DNA from: Diplonema japonicum
Lineage: Eukaryota; Euglenozoa; Diplonemea; Diplonemida; Diplonemidae
NCBI GenBank assembly: GCA_964019335.1
Contig: OZ025660.1
Coordinates: 558,001-622,000, forward strand
Direction of reading: 5' to 3'
Length of the DNA stretch: 64,000 nt
The notes under the pieces were generated by a model that saw only the letters and a list, made by a program, of their open reading frames with translations, was not told the DNA's origin and ran no database searches. Made by a program: the position numbers and the translations under genes. Positions 26,754 through 37,305 of the stretch are shown in pieces. Positions within the stretch are counted from its first letter, which is position 1, and each line of letters opens with the position of its first letter.

Positions 26754-27155
26754 TTATTCCCCGGTGAATTTTCTCTGCGGGCAGATCAGGCCACCCTCTC
26801 TTGTTTTTCCTTCGCAGCCACAGGTCGTAATTTCCTCCTGGCTCCTGTCATCGTCTGTGAGGGTGGTGCACGCGTCGTCCGTGTAGGCAATGGACTGCAC
26901 GGCACTGATTTGGTGGAGATCGTCTGTTGTGTCTTCCTCATTGTATGAGTGAATTGTGAACAGGAAATAAATCCCTTCAGGCATGGGTTCTTCCAAGCAA
27001 GAGTTGACGAAGGACCCAGGGACACATTTGTTAAGCGGGACCCCTACTTTGCAATCATTGTTGCACAACACCAGCGGTATGAACTCTTGCTCTGTCAGAC
27101 CAGCTGCCCCTGTGACATACAACACGCTCACCAAGAGAAACAGCAATCCTCGCAT
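26754..27155 (-). CDS. Small secreted cysteine-rich protein
   Basis: 133 aa with a clear signal peptide (1-19, cleavage after GAAG). The mature part has eight cysteines, including a closely spaced group in the first 35 mature residues and a Cys-Gly-Cys near the end, suggesting four disulfides. It is acidic in the middle (NEEDTTDD, LTDDD). No family recognised. It lies 159 bp upstream of the receptor cyclase start in the same orientation, so co-transcription is possible. It could be a secreted or surface protein. Confidence 0.7.
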   Translation of the reverse strand: MRGLLFLLVSVLYVTGAAGLTEQEFIPLVLCNNDCKVGVPLNKCVPGSFVNSCLEEPMPEGIYFLFTIHSYNEEDTTDDLHQISAVQSIAYTDDACTTLTDDDRSQEEITTCGCEGKTREGGLICPQRKFTGE

Positions 27156-27447
27156 TTTTGAAAAAAGGGGTTAAGTAGAAAAAAAAAAAAAAAGAAAAAA
27201 AATAATTAAGAATCGCTGTAATACATCAGACGGTTTTTACACCTTGGCAAAACGAGAAGAAAAAAAAAAAAATACTTGAATAAAAAAATGAAACAATAGG
27301 GAACGGAGAGAAGGGGAGGAACGGAAGGGGGAATAAAAAAAATAAAATAAAGAGGTGTCTTTATTTTGTCCATTTTTTTTATTGTAAAAAAATTCAAAAA
27401 AAAAAAAAAAAAAAAAGGAGGAGAAATAGAAATTCAAATAAGAATTC

Positions 27448-27507
27448 TCACAGCTTAGACCCACCCTTGACTCTGCCCTTGATAGAGGACTTGACGTACT
27501 GTGTGAG

Positions 27508-27541
<34 letters not shown>

Positions 27542-27738
27542 TTGTCTAAGTAGTTTTCCGTATGCATCATGTTGAAGTCCTCGGATGCATCTTTTCCAGC
27601 GAACATAAGGATGGCCTCTTTGCCACCCGGATGCTCAGAAAGGAATTCAGTGAGGTCCAAGACGATGCCATTAATAATCACCCAGCAGTCTGATGCGGTG
27701 CTGTGCTTTGCAACGTCAGCAATAGTGTACTCTGTCAT
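27448..27738 (-). CDS. Cytochrome b5-domain protein, one intron with a poly-A core
   Basis: Modelled as complement(join(27448..27498,27541..27738)), 82 aa. Exon 1 encodes the cytochrome b5 fold with the first haem ligand in EHPGGKE (His36) and the second in NMMHTENY (His59). The 42-nt intron (27499-27540) opens GTAAAA, is almost all A, and ends CACACAG. Splicing replaces a poly-Lys artefact by YVKSSIKGRVKG, so the protein ends shortly after the fold. There is no membrane anchor, so it is likely a soluble cytochrome b5 donating electrons to desaturases or reductases. The start is the Met of MTEYTIADVAKH; upstream codons come from an A tract. Confidence 0.9.
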
Positions 27739-28640
27739 TTTCTCTTTTTTTTTTTTATTTTCTTCCTGGTTGTATTGGAGGGAGAACAAAAAAAAGAGGG
27801 GCAAAAAAAAAAAAATGGAATTTTTGACACGAAAAAATTAAAAGAACAAAAAAAATTCTTTTTTTTTTTGCTTTGTTTTCCCTTTTAGGATTTAGTTCTA
27901 AGGGGATTCGAAGGGAAGGGAAAAGGGGGGGTGAAATCTAGTTTTTTTTTAATTCGGCTGAGATACAATAGTTCTTTTTCTTTGGGGGGGGGGGTGGGGA
28001 GGTGCCACAGTTTCCCCCGAGAATAGGGGAAGGTGGAGGGGCAAAAAAACAAAAGAGAGGGAATAGATCTACATAAATGGGGCTTTGCTTGCAACACTAA
28101 GTGGCGTTAAGTGTGCAACGAAAAAAAAAAAGAAAAAAAAAAGAGAAAAAAAACAAACCCACAGGAACCAAGCGAAGAGGAAAACGGAAGTCGGGTAGAA
28201 AGAGAAAAAAAAAGAAAAAAAAAGAAGGGGAAAAAAAAGAAGGGGAAAAAAAAGCTCCACATTGACAACACAATATTTTTCTTCCCCTTTTCCTCTTCTC
28301 CCACACCACTCAGTTTTTTTTTCTCTCTCTGGGGTAAAACAAGGGATGGGGAGAAAAAAAAAAGTAAAAAGTAAATTGCAATGGGTGCACGCCAAATGCA
28401 TCCTTGAGTCATTCACATTTTTCTTTTTTTTTTTTTTAAACCTTTCAAGAAAAAGTGTTCTATTTTTCTTTTTCTTGCCCCCCCCCCCTTTTTTTTCTTC
28501 AGAAAAAAGAGAAAATGAGTGCCAGCGGAGAAGAAGCGGAAAATATTAAAAAAAAAGAAGAAAAATTTTAAAGAAAATTAAAAAAATCAAACAAACCACG
28601 GGGATTTGAGCTTTTTTCCTTACCCCCCCTTTTTTTTAAA

Positions 28641-28760
28641 AAAACTAGTTTGGCGCTCCATTTTGTTTGTGCGCACGAGCGGAATTTTACCTAATAAAAT
28701 AGCTCATTACGCTCCCATCAACTAGTTTTTAGTCTCGACAATAATATTGTTAAAACAAAA
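28641..28760. repeat. MITE-like short element, copy A
   Basis: About 90 bases are bounded by AACTAGTT-type ends with an internal TTTGTTTGTGCGCAC phrase, followed by AGTCTCGACAAT and TTAAAACAAAA. The same succession occurs at 37584-37693. The ends are roughly inverted (AACTAGTTTGGCGC on the left; in copy B the right end reads GCGCCAACAACTAGTT). Size and inverted ends suggest a decayed non-autonomous DNA transposon, but target-site duplications were not identified. Confidence 0.55.
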
Positions 28761-29068
28761 AAATTCTGGTCCTTGTTGTTTTTCGACTTACGGGTTGGCG
28801 GGGTGTATGGGGGATGGCAAAAAATGGGACAGGGGGGTATTTCAATTGGGAATCTATTAAACACAAAGAAGAAAAAAGAAAGATAGAAAAGAGCGAGGAA
28901 GCGAGGCGAGAGGAGAGTTTTTTCCCCCCCCCCATAAAAAGAGATAAAAATGACATTTATAACATTCACCAATTCAGTTTTCTTGTTAAACGTAAAAATA
29001 AAATTGGACAATCTGCACTCTCGAAGGGCCGTCAGAGGAAAAAAAAAAGAGCCGAATGGTGCGTAAAT

Positions 29069-29130
29069 ACTGTAAAGTGAAAAATACTGGACCGATAAAA
29101 AAATGATCCAGCACTTTTTTATTTTACAGT
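29069..29130. repeat. Imperfect palindrome / hairpin
   Basis: ACTGTAAAGTGAAAAATACTGGA at 29069-29091 pairs with TCCAGCACTTTTTTATTTTACAGT at 29107-29130 across a short loop; about 20 of 24 positions can pair. It lies between genes and could be a small transposon remnant or a folded RNA. The phrase TACTGTAAAGTG recurs at about 62993. Confidence 0.7.
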
Positions 29131-29478
29131 GACTTTTTTCCCTTTTTTTTCCCCGCTCTTAGTTTTTTATGTCATAATTTTTTTTTTGCTCCCTTTTCTT
29201 TTTTTTTTTTTTTTTCCTTTAAATTTCAAGAGAAAAAGAATAATATTATATATATATGATAAGAGGAGAGGGGGGATGGCATGGCCTAACACAAATGTTT
29301 TTTTTTTTTCTTTGTTCGGTAGATTTTTTTTTTCTTCTTTTTTTTTTCTCTCTTTTTTTTTTTAAATTTTCGTTCCCCTTCGCAATTGATCGATACTCGA
29401 TTTTTTTTTTTACCTCACTTTTTTTCCCCCCCCTCCCTCCAAAAAACACCATTTTATTGTAATTGTATATTTTCTTAC

Positions 29479-30206
29479 TCACAACCTCCACGGGCATGCA
29501 GTGGGAGGAAGCAAGGGACGCGGGGGCCTGTAAAAATACATATTTCTCCCCCCCCATGAAACATACCTGGGCCCACCCCGTTTCGGGTTCGTCAATCTGG
29601 ACCGATAAAGGCCAAAAACGGTGTTAGTGCTCTGCTGCTGAAGAGGTGCGGGCGACTGAGAAGCACCGGGGGAGAGAGAAAGCAGCTCTGGCAACGGGCT
29701 GTGCTTCCCTTGTGCTGGTGACGCGGCTATGAGTTCAGGAAGCTCAGGCAGAGTAAGGAAGTCAGATTCACTGGCAAGAATGAGATCATCATCATCGTCC
29801 TCATCATCTTGTTCAAGAGGCAAGTGCTCATGCCGTGGAGTCGTATCGCATTTGATAAGCTCAGGCATACGAGGGGGAGCCACAGGCGTCTCAGCAGACC
29901 CACAGAGAAGGCTGTCCATAAGCGAAATAGAAATGGGTGTGGAAGTCTTCTGCACACTGTAGCACATCACAGCCTGGCTGGGCCTCCCAGGAGTGCGTCG
30001 GAACTAATAAAAATAATATAAAAAAAAAAAAAAGTTAGGAGGGGGACACATACATCATTCAGCACCATACAGCCGGTGTTATCAGGAGACTCAGACGGCG
30101 ACAGCAACGGTGGAGGAGGTGTCTCTTCAGACCTCTTCTTCCCCTGCGGCGATGGGGAGCACGGTACAAGCTCGGGCATGGGCATGGCGGTCGTTGTAAA
30201 TCCCAT
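29479..30206 (-). CDS. Pro/Ser/Asp-rich protein of unknown function, two mini-introns
   Basis: Modelled as complement(join(29479..29527,29567..30003,30054..30206)), 212 aa. Intron 1 (30004-30053, 50 nt) opens GTATGTG, has a CTCCTAAC branch-like site and a T tract, and ends TTATTAG. Intron 2 (29528-29566, 39 nt) opens GTATGTTT and ends TTTTTACAG; it is a multiple of three and contains no stop, so it might be retained, adding 13 residues. The protein is low-complexity, with a Pro-rich N terminus, a run of Asp/Glu at about residues 104-112, and repeated LPELPEL and PLPELLSLSP phrases. PMPELVP and RMPELIK near the two ends may be a repeated short linear motif. No domain recognised. Confidence 0.65.
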
Positions 30207-30307
30207 TTTTTTTTTTTCTCTCTTTTTTTTATTACTCGCTTTTCCAACGTAATAACCTTTGTTTGGATGAATGAATTGAGTTGTTTTTGCCCCCTTCTTT
30301 CTGGAGG

Positions 30308-30338
<31 letters not shown>

Positions 30339-30571
30339 GCGGGAAAAAATTCACTACTGACGGGGAGAACTTTTCACCACTCGCCCACTTTTTTTTTTCC
30401 TTCCCCCCGTTGTCTCGAACTCTTTTATTTCCCCCCGTTCGCTTGTAAAAGCAAATGGGGGAACAAAAACAAAAACAAAAACAAAAACAAAACAAAAACA
30501 AAAACAAAAACAAAAACAAAAACAAAAACAAAAACAAAAACAAAAAAATATTAATAATACTAGATAAACAC
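30207..30571. other. Short intergenic gap with a hexamer array
   Basis: No gene. Holds A and T tracts and a (CAAAAA)n array at about 30472-30547 with a single short unit interrupting it. Confidence 0.8.
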
Positions 30572-32821
30572 CTACAATGCAAGATATTTGGCTCTGCGGC
30601 CTGGGTCGCGCATTGGCAATGGAGTAGGGTATGCAGGATCACAAGCAGGGGAAGTCTTCTTGAGTGGCACCACATGCATACCTACAAACAAGTATGCAGC
30701 ATTTCGAATCGCATTGAATTCTTCCACCGCTGTAGTGTAAAGGAGGTTGAGGAGGAGCGGGACCGGAATGCACCATATGTCACACCTGTCCAAAGCACGG
30801 ATTGTAGAGGGCCAGTGGTAACCATCAATGAAGGCCTCGGTCATCCCTAGATACCTTTCATTACGCAAAGGCACTTTGCTACCAACAGCCTCAAGGTTTG
30901 CGGTGAGACACAAAAACACGAAATCAACACTGTCGCCTGCCTCAACCAGCACCTCCTTAGGAGCAAGGATTAAGGGGTGCATCATTTTGTACAGTTTAGC
31001 CACATTGCTCAGTTCCAAGTTGCTGAAAACCTCGTGTGAAAGCCTGATCCCTGTCTTCGTGGGCTTCCACAGTTTTGCTTCACGAAGTGCAGTCAGTTTC
31101 GACATCAAACGTTTCACTCTGTTGGGGTCCCGAACTAGCACGTCGTAAAAAATATGTTTCCCCACCACCCACAGAGTGGAAGTCTCCATAGAACACGCAG
31201 TACATGCTCTTGGTTCTGGCCATACAAATGCATACTCGCCAAGCAACGCTCCCACAGGCAGGATCCCTAAGTACAATTCGTCAAATGGGATGGTGAAGTA
31301 TGAACCAGTATCCATCACCATGTGGATGCAAGTCTTCCTCCGCGACACAGGGTCCTCAGTTGAAAGAATTGCGGGCTGGTACTTCCTCCTTCGCAACAAC
31401 ACACTTCCCTGCTGCAAAAAAAATATCTCGCTTGCAAAATCGCCTTCTGTGATAATGACTTCGTTGTTCAGATAGATCCGTGGGCGCAGGGACTCTGCTA
31501 TCTCCGCGATCTCCTCCGGAAGCCACAGCGATGTGTCTTGGAACATTATGTGAGATGATTTTAGCGTTTCTGGTGTCACCTCTGTTGGGCGGTACGCAAG
31601 GAGGGTTTTGAACTTGTTGTGATACATTTTAACGTCAGGTTCCAGTCCGTTCAGAACGGATAGGAACTCTCGTCTTGTGATGACCCATAAGCACACATCT
31701 GTTGTGCATTCGGCGGAGAACATCCAGCTGCAGTCGCTGATCCATGCCCTCCATGACAGACAGTCGCCTGTTTCGCGTGTGTTGAAAACCTCGCCCACCT
31801 CCACTTTTTTTGATTTCGTCGCTGTTTTTTGCTCCATGGTCGCCAGCCTTAATGAACCCTTCGCCACCACTGCCATCCACAGTATGGGTTCCCTTTCAAA
31901 TGCAACGTGGTCTGATTTGTTGAAACAAAGCAGCTTGGCTTTGAAGCACAGTTGCTGCATTGCTTCCTCCGGCCATACTTTGAACACAGGGATTTCCGAG
32001 AGGTCCTGCGGGGACAGGGACCGCACGTCGACGGCTTTCATTCGCTGTTGCTGTTTTGCAGCGATGGTTTTCATGTGGCGGAGCTTCTGGAGAAGAGGAA
32101 CAAAGAGCTTGAGCATGATGCTTTCTGCGATGCGCCTGTCGCGGGACTGGCACATGAAGTTCGAGAAGGCTACGATGTTGACGAGTGTGTGCCATTGTGT
32201 CGTGCGCTCGAACAGTAGGTTCAGCGCCCGGTCGCGTTTGCTGGACTCGGCGGCCGTGATCTTCTTTTCGTGGATGTTGATGGTTTGCTCCAGTGTGACG
32301 TGCTGTGCCTTCTGCAGTTTTGTAAACCGCTCCCTCGCGTCCTCACGGCGTGTTGAGGTGCCCTCTCGTAACTGAGCCTTCCGCTGTTTTAACATCAACG
32401 ACATCCGCATGCGCCGCCTGTTCTCCCTTTCATCTAGCACATCCCGCACACGCTCTTTGTATTGTATAGAAAGGTACTCTTTTATGAAGCCCGCACGGGC
32501 TGAGATAGCAGTCGAAGGCGGAAGGTGCAGTGGCTTTTTTGTGTTTAAGGGTTCTAGTTGTGTGCCTCTTTGTGTGTTGTTTTGTAGGTCCCATGGTTTG
32601 TACAGTGCAGTGACGGCTAGTCCTTTGCCTCTGAAAGGCAGTTCTGTGTTCGTCTCGCATTTATATGGTTTTTTCTGCTTTCGCAGCTCTTTTACTATGT
32701 GCTGTCGCGGGCCGCCTGGTGTTGCCGTCAGGACGGACCATTTCTCCGGTACAGTCGGGAGCTGTTCCCGTTTGCCGATGAGTTCCAATAGAACCTCAAG
32801 GTCCTCTTCTTCTTCCTTCAT
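30572..32821 (-). CDS. Protein with cyclic-nucleotide-binding-like domains and an N-terminal coiled coil
   Basis: 749 aa in one exon. Residues 1-110 are low-complexity and basic. A charged helical, coiled-coil segment spans about 110-270 (YKERVRDVLDERENRRRMRM). Two or three cNMP-binding-fold segments follow: about 290-410 (poorly conserved), about 440-580 (NNEVIITEGDFASEIFFLQQ ... GALLGEYAFVWPEPRACTACS, matching the beta-roll and phosphate-binding cassette) and about 620-730 (degenerate). In the best domain the usual GE-x-A-L-x-x-x-x-R-A-A pattern reads GEYAFVWPEPRACT, keeping the Glu and Arg. It probably binds a cyclic nucleotide or serves as a scaffold. It is not a PKA regulatory subunit of usual layout, and no kinase, channel or GEF domain is seen. 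A possible effector of the receptor cyclase encoded downstream; that link is inference. Confidence 0.82.
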   Translation of the reverse strand: MKEEEEDLEVLLELIGKREQLPTVPEKWSVLTATPGGPRQHIVKELRKQKKPYKCETNTELPFRGKGLAVTALYKPWDLQNNTQRGTQLEPLNTKKPLHLPPSTAISARAGFIKEYLSIQYKERVRDVLDERENRRRMRMSLMLKQRKAQLREGTSTRREDARERFTKLQKAQHVTLEQTINIHEKKITAAESSKRDRALNLLFERTTQWHTLVNIVAFSNFMCQSRDRRIAESIMLKLFVPLLQKLRHMKTIAAKQQQRMKAVDVRSLSPQDLSEIPVFKVWPEEAMQQLCFKAKLLCFNKSDHVAFEREPILWMAVVAKGSLRLATMEQKTATKSKKVEVGEVFNTRETGDCLSWRAWISDCSWMFSAECTTDVCLWVITRREFLSVLNGLEPDVKMYHNKFKTLLAYRPTEVTPETLKSSHIMFQDTSLWLPEEIAEIAESLRPRIYLNNEVIITEGDFASEIFFLQQGSVLLRRRKYQPAILSTEDPVSRRKTCIHMVMDTGSYFTIPFDELYLGILPVGALLGEYAFVWPEPRACTACSMETSTLWVVGKHIFYDVLVRDPNRVKRLMSKLTALREAKLWKPTKTGIRLSHEVFSNLELSNVAKLYKMMHPLILAPKEVLVEAGDSVDFVFLCLTANLEAVGSKVPLRNERYLGMTEAFIDGYHWPSTIRALDRCDIWCIPVPLLLNLLYTTAVEEFNAIRNAAYLFVGMHVVPLKKTSPACDPAYPTPLPMRDPGRRAKYLAL

Positions 32822-32990
32822 CTTTCGCCATGTACCCCTTTTTTTATTTTTATTTTTTTGCTACCTGAAATTTGCTTTGGCAGGAAATGTAAAAACGAAA
32901 AAAAAATGCGCGCGAAAACGGGCGAGGAGATCATAAAAAAATAAAAAAAAAAAATTATAATAAAAAAAAAAAAAAGGGAATTGGCCGTGT

Positions 32991-33049
32991 ACGTTGCCTG
33001 GGTAAAAAAGTTTATAAACCCGTAAGCGCGTTGCCAAACGCCCCTCATT
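32991..33049. repeat. Dispersed repeat, copy 1
   Basis: GTTGCCTGGGTA and AAGTTTATAAACCCGTAAGC occur here and, with small changes, at 56528-56596. This copy lies just downstream of the retroelement remnant (both minus), so it may be the 3' end of the element family. Confidence 0.7.
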
Positions 33050-33137
33050 TTGTTTAGTTCGTTGGGAAAAATAAAAAAAAAACTCAAAGTACAGGACAAG
33101 CCCCCCGCTAGAGGGCCGCCCTATGGGTGGGGGGGGT

Positions 33138-33566
33138 CTATCTGTTAATACTCCCCTTCTGGAGCATTGCTTTCATTCCGATTGAGGCCGTGAGCGTCTT
33201 GCGGAGTCGTGTGATGCGGTCCCGCTTGTAGTCGGCTTTCAATTCCATTAGCTTGTCGTGCGTGGAGCGGGTGGCGAAAATTGGCCTCCTGGAGAAACCA
33301 ATAGCTGCCTTTCCTCCAATGGCGATGAGGGACTTCACTCTTTTTCTCTCGTCCGCTGGGAAGGGGCGTCGCTTCTTCCGTGCCCTGCATGCTGTGTTTA
33401 TCTTTACGATGAGAGCTTTGATTCTGCGCGCCCTATCTTCCAGCAGGCCTCCCAAAGACTTTCCGGTCGTCCATTCGAAGTCAATGGCCAGTTCCACCGC
33501 CGACACCTCCGAGGTGGTGTCCTTCTCCACCCAGCGCAGTTGTGACAACCATTGTAGCAGCGGGTT
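33138..33566 (-). pseudogene. Probable reverse-transcriptase C-terminal remnant
   Basis: About 142 residues remain open at the 3' end of a frame that becomes homopolymer-coded upstream. The segment starts LLQWLSQLRWVEKD, continues with VSAVELAIDFEWTTG and is then basic to the end (RARKKRRPFPADERKRVKSL). Such a trait, a Trp-rich segment followed by an E-L-A-I-D-F-E phrase and a basic tail, resembles the far C terminus of retroelement polymerase proteins in protists. No YxDD or RNase H core is present, so it would be a 5'-truncated fragment. It could instead be the last exon of an unknown host gene. Confidence 0.42.
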
Positions 33567-33861
33567 CAGAAAAAATAAAAAAAGAAAAGAAAAAAAGGGA
33601 CAGGTAGAAACAGAGAGGTAAAAGACGGCGTCTTGCAACATATCACATCTTTTAAAATCTTCTAAAAATCGAAGAGGGAAAAAAAAAAAAAAAAAAAAGC
33701 CTAACCGGGAGTCTTCCGACACACCCGGAGGGTTAGTCATATATTTCATTTCTTTTTTTTTTTTTTTTTTCATTCAAAAAAAAAAAAAAAAAAAACACGC
33801 CACTTTCTTCTCTTCTATTCTATTTATTTTTGACAAGGGGGTGTAGAAGCGCGTATTTGCT

Positions 33862-35439
33862 TTATTCAGATTTGTGCACCGTGACTTCTTCATGTGTCTC
33901 ATCAACGGTAATGGTGTCGGTGTTGCACACAACAACCTTCTCATCGGTGGTTTGCTTGCACTCATCGCCGTCCATTTCGATGACATTCACAGTCTCGGTG
34001 TAGGTGTGGGTGCCATCGTCAGCCTCTTTTTCAGTGACAATGACTTGCTGTGTGTGTGTTTTCCCATTGATCTCGATGGTATCTGTCACTTCACGCACAA
34101 GCTCCCCACCCTCGGTGCGCTCACTCTCCACGTGGTGCAGAGCACGCTCGTTCTGCCCCACAGATTCCTTGTGCACGACATCGAGGGTCTTTTCGTCCCC
34201 GTGGGTAATCACTACAGTTTCTTGTACCACTTTTCGTTCCTTATCCCCTACAGCTGATATTTTCTCAACCTTTTCTGTGTGGATGTGTCCCTCGGAGATG
34301 TCTTTATCTGTCACTGTTGTCCGCACCTCTTCCGCTACATTCCCCACCTTCACTGTGTCCGTCACTTCGTGGATGTGTGCTCCTCCGACGTCTCTGTCCT
34401 TCTCCATGTGCTGAGCAGCGCACACGCCAAGCTTCGGGTCTTCTCTGATCGCAGCTTCTTTGTGTATCTCGTCCACTGTCACTGCGTCTCCTCGCTTCAC
34501 GACAACCTTTTCGTCCGCAACTGCACGCTGCTCCTTCCCATTCTTCGACGAAGTTGTCACCACCTCTGTGTGGACATGGCCGTCGGTGATGTCCTTGTCT
34601 GTTACTACCGCATGCTGTTTCTGTACGCCTTTCTCAGTGGTGACGGTGTCTCTGATTTCATGAACAGAGGTGCCGTCCTTCTCCGTCCTGTCGGACTCGA
34701 CGTGGTGGTTGGTGGCCTTGTTCTTGTTGTTGACCTCCTGGTGCAGCACGTCGACGGTTGTGGTGTTGCCTTTCTGCAGGACAACCTTTGAATCGACGAC
34801 AGCTTCTTTCTCGCCTTCGATTTCTGAAAGTTTCTCAACTGCTTCGGTGTGGACGTGGCATTGCTTTGTGTCCTTGTCGGTCACGACACGGTGTGACTCC
34901 TTCGTCGCACCAGGGACCTTGACAACGTCCAGCTCCTCGTGTATGGTAGTCCCGTCTACTTTTCTGTCGTCGACGGCGTGCTGTGTGGAGCTGATGCTGT
35001 TGTTCTTCTCGAGGGTAGTGAGTTCCTCATGGTGGTGTGCGTCTTTTCCGTCCGTGTCCGTGACTGTTCTTTTTATCACGCCCTGCTCATTTGAGGTCAC
35101 ACGCTCTACCTCGTGGATGTGCTTCCCATCAACATCAGTGTCTGTGACCGTTTTCTGCACGTGTGTGTTGTTCTTGTCCGTGTCTGTCACTTCTTTGTGC
35201 ACGTGTGTGCCGTGTCCCGCGTCCCTCTCCACCACCTCCTTGTGTACGGTTTCACCGTCTTTTTCAATTTCGGTTGTCTCCGTGTGCGTGTGGTGGTCAC
35301 CAGGTCCCATCTTATCAACTACTTCCTTATGCACGTGTTGCCCGAGTTCGTCATGGTCCCTGATCACCTTTGTGATGGTCACATCCCTGTCGGTGACTGT
35401 TTCAGTCGTGGTCACGTCTTTTGTTGGTGCGTGCGGCAT
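33862..35439 (-). CDS. Histidine-rich repeat protein with four C-terminal ~90-aa repeats
   Basis: 525 aa, intronless, no signal peptide or membrane helix. Residues 1-150 consist of irregular 20-35-residue repeats built on H-x-H-K-E-V and V-T-D-T-D phrases (QHVHKEV, THVHKEV, KHIHEVE). Residues 152-525 form four longer repeats of about 90 residues each (about 152-242, 243-341, 342-433 and 434-525). Each has, in order, a His-containing start, an IHE-type phrase, V-T-D-K-D, H-x-H-T-E and a closing V-D-x-x-H-x-E. His pairs spaced H-x-H recur throughout, so metal binding is a reasonable guess. The predicted structure is extended beta or disordered. Two shorter paralogues at 39675-40439 and 41488-42243 share the N-terminal part but carry one long repeat. 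No known family recognised. Confidence 0.85.
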   Translation of the reverse strand: MPHAPTKDVTTTETVTDRDVTITKVIRDHDELGQHVHKEVVDKMGPGDHHTHTETTEIEKDGETVHKEVVERDAGHGTHVHKEVTDTDKNNTHVQKTVTDTDVDGKHIHEVERVTSNEQGVIKRTVTDTDGKDAHHHEELTTLEKNNSISSTQHAVDDRKVDGTTIHEELDVVKVPGATKESHRVVTDKDTKQCHVHTEAVEKLSEIEGEKEAVVDSKVVLQKGNTTTVDVLHQEVNNKNKATNHHVESDRTEKDGTSVHEIRDTVTTEKGVQKQHAVVTDKDITDGHVHTEVVTTSSKNGKEQRAVADEKVVVKRGDAVTVDEIHKEAAIREDPKLGVCAAQHMEKDRDVGGAHIHEVTDTVKVGNVAEEVRTTVTDKDISEGHIHTEKVEKISAVGDKERKVVQETVVITHGDEKTLDVVHKESVGQNERALHHVESERTEGGELVREVTDTIEINGKTHTQQVIVTEKEADDGTHTYTETVNVIEMDGDECKQTTDEKVVVCNTDTITVDETHEEVTVHKSE

Positions 35440-35591
35440 ATTTTTTTAGTTTTTTTTTATGGTTGAACTGTGTTTTTAACTTCCCTTTTCCCTGCTGTTC
35501 CTGCCTGTGCCTTCAGGTTGGACTAAGTGAGTATGATTCTTTTTTGGCATTTTCAATTTTGGCCCTTTTTCTTTTTTTTGGTACATTTTTC

Positions 35592-37305
35592 TTGAACCAA
35601 TATTATTCCGTATCCCTTACTACAAAGGGCAAGGAGGGTTGCAGGTACTTCTTCGTGTGTTTTCCCCCGCGTATCTCGCAGGTTTTTGACCCTCACTTGA
35701 ACCAGCAACATGGTAACACTGCTGCGCTCGTGTGTTGTGTGTGCCCACATGTCTCGCACCCCTCCAACGCCTCTTTCATGTATGAAGAACGCGAAGTGGT
35801 GTTAATTAAGGGTGCTCTCCTTTCCTTCTACTTCTCCTCCCTGGGTGGTCCCCCATCCCCTTTCCCCCCGTTGTGTAGATCACAAGCGCCCATTCCAAGC
35901 ATCAACAGTCCAACGGGTGCCGATTACAGCGTTGCCGATCTTTCTTTGCGGGGTATCGTGTTCTGCATTTTGTGAAGGTGCTGGCTTTCCCATTGTGGTG
36001 GTGCTTCTTCCCTCCCTTTCTTCATGGAAGACATCAGAAGAGGTGTAGTTTGTTGATAATGTTCCATTTCACGCCCCCCCAGGGGGAGGTCATCTAACCG
36101 CAATATCGTGTCTCATCATCTGTCTGCTGAAACCAAACAAATCAAAAAGAAACAAAAAGAAAAGCAGCGTTCTCACCAGCACATCGAACCACATGCACCA
36201 TGATGAGCTGCTGCGGTATTGCAATGCGGGTTTCCTACTGCAACGCTCCTTGGCACTCTCATCTCCCGCCCACTTTCACCCTGCAGCACAAACAGAGTGT
36301 GACTGCTGCAACGACAGCGGAGGGCGGTGGAAGAGCCAGGATAGAATGAAATTGTGTCGAATGAAGAGCCTTGGCTACAAATGGAAAGAAGTCAGAAGTC
36401 CTTGTTTGTAAATCATGAATTGAAAGATCAGAAGCAAGACTGGCATGTCGTGAAAGGGTCGTTGTCATCATCTTGGTTTGTGCAAAAAAGGACATCAAAA
36501 AGGCAAAAGAGAACCGCTGGAGTCTCACGCTGATAAAGCTCCCACCTTAGAGGGCATCTATTAATTTTCTTTTATTTTATTTCACCCTAATTACCTCAGT
36601 TTATTTTTCAAAAAACACAGTTCTATCGCAGACCAGCCAACCCTGAAGGGCCGACCGACTAGGATCGGAGGTGACAGAATGGGTGTGTTGAGTTCTCATC
36701 ACAGAGTTCCCATTCGTAGGAAAGTCCCCGCTTCTCCCAAAACAGAAAAAAAGGAGACATCAGAACAGATCTTGGTTTGCGAATGGAATGGTTGTACACA
36801 CTGCACCCAAAGGTGCTTCATACGCCAGGTAAAGTGGTGTCATCATCTTGTCTTAGGTAGGTTTGGCTGTTGGGCTCCTCCTCTTCCATGATGAGGTGTT
36901 CTCACCAGCACATCGAACCACATGCACCATGATGAGCTGCTGCGGTATTGCAATGCGGGTTTCCTACTGCAAAGCTCCTTGGCACTCTCATCTCCCGCAC
37001 TTTCACCCTGCAGCACAAACAGAGTGTGACCGCTGCAACGACAGCGGAGGGCGGTGAAAGAGCCAGGATGGAATGAAATTGAGTCAAGAGCCTTGACAAC
37101 AAATGGAAAGAAGTCAGAAGTCCTTGTTGTAAATCATGAATTGAAAGATCAGAAGCAAGACTGGCATGTCGTGAAAGGGTCGTTGTCATCATCTTGGTTT
37201 GCGCAATTATTTTTCTTTTCTTCGTCTCGCTTCCGCTTATCTCGCAGGTTTTTGACCCTCACTTGAACCAGCAGCATGGGTTCGCAAGGAACACGAAACA
37301 CTGCT
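35592..37305. repeat. Mosaic repeat region B
   Basis: Shuffled copies of the modules seen in region A: 35592-35650, 35670-35727, 35725-35820, 35883-35990, 36017-36122, 36198-36247, 36258-36329, 36327-36490, a module at 36618-36852 (ACCGACTAGGATCGGAGG; shared with 40788 and 43389), then second copies at 36928-36977, 36984-37056, 37057-37207 and 37237-37305. No gene is supported; small ORFs are the same in each copy because the DNA is nearly identical. It sits downstream of LPMO copy 2 and upstream of the 525-aa His-rich gene. Confidence 0.85.

Larger units (their letters stand above)
27739..29478. other. Intergenic, low complexity with two small inverted-repeat elements
   Basis: No gene seen. 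Mostly A, T, G and C tracts. Two structured items inside (28641-28760 and 29069-29130) are listed separately. Confidence 0.65.

Noticed and set aside
28069-28416. Many Phe-, Lys- or Pro-rich ORFs of 60-115 codons in intergenic stretches
   Set aside because: They translate T, A or C homopolymer tracts, show no conserved domain, and overlap each other in several frames.
30472-30547. (CAAAAA)n array as a telomere-like repeat
   Set aside because: The unit lacks the G-cluster of telomeric repeats, the array is short and internal between two genes, and it fits slippage in an A-rich tract.
34670-35449. Plus-strand Ser/Thr/Val/Cys-rich ORF opposite the 525-aa His-rich gene
   Set aside because: It mirrors the VTDTD repeats of the minus strand; the same shadows appear opposite the two shorter paralogues.
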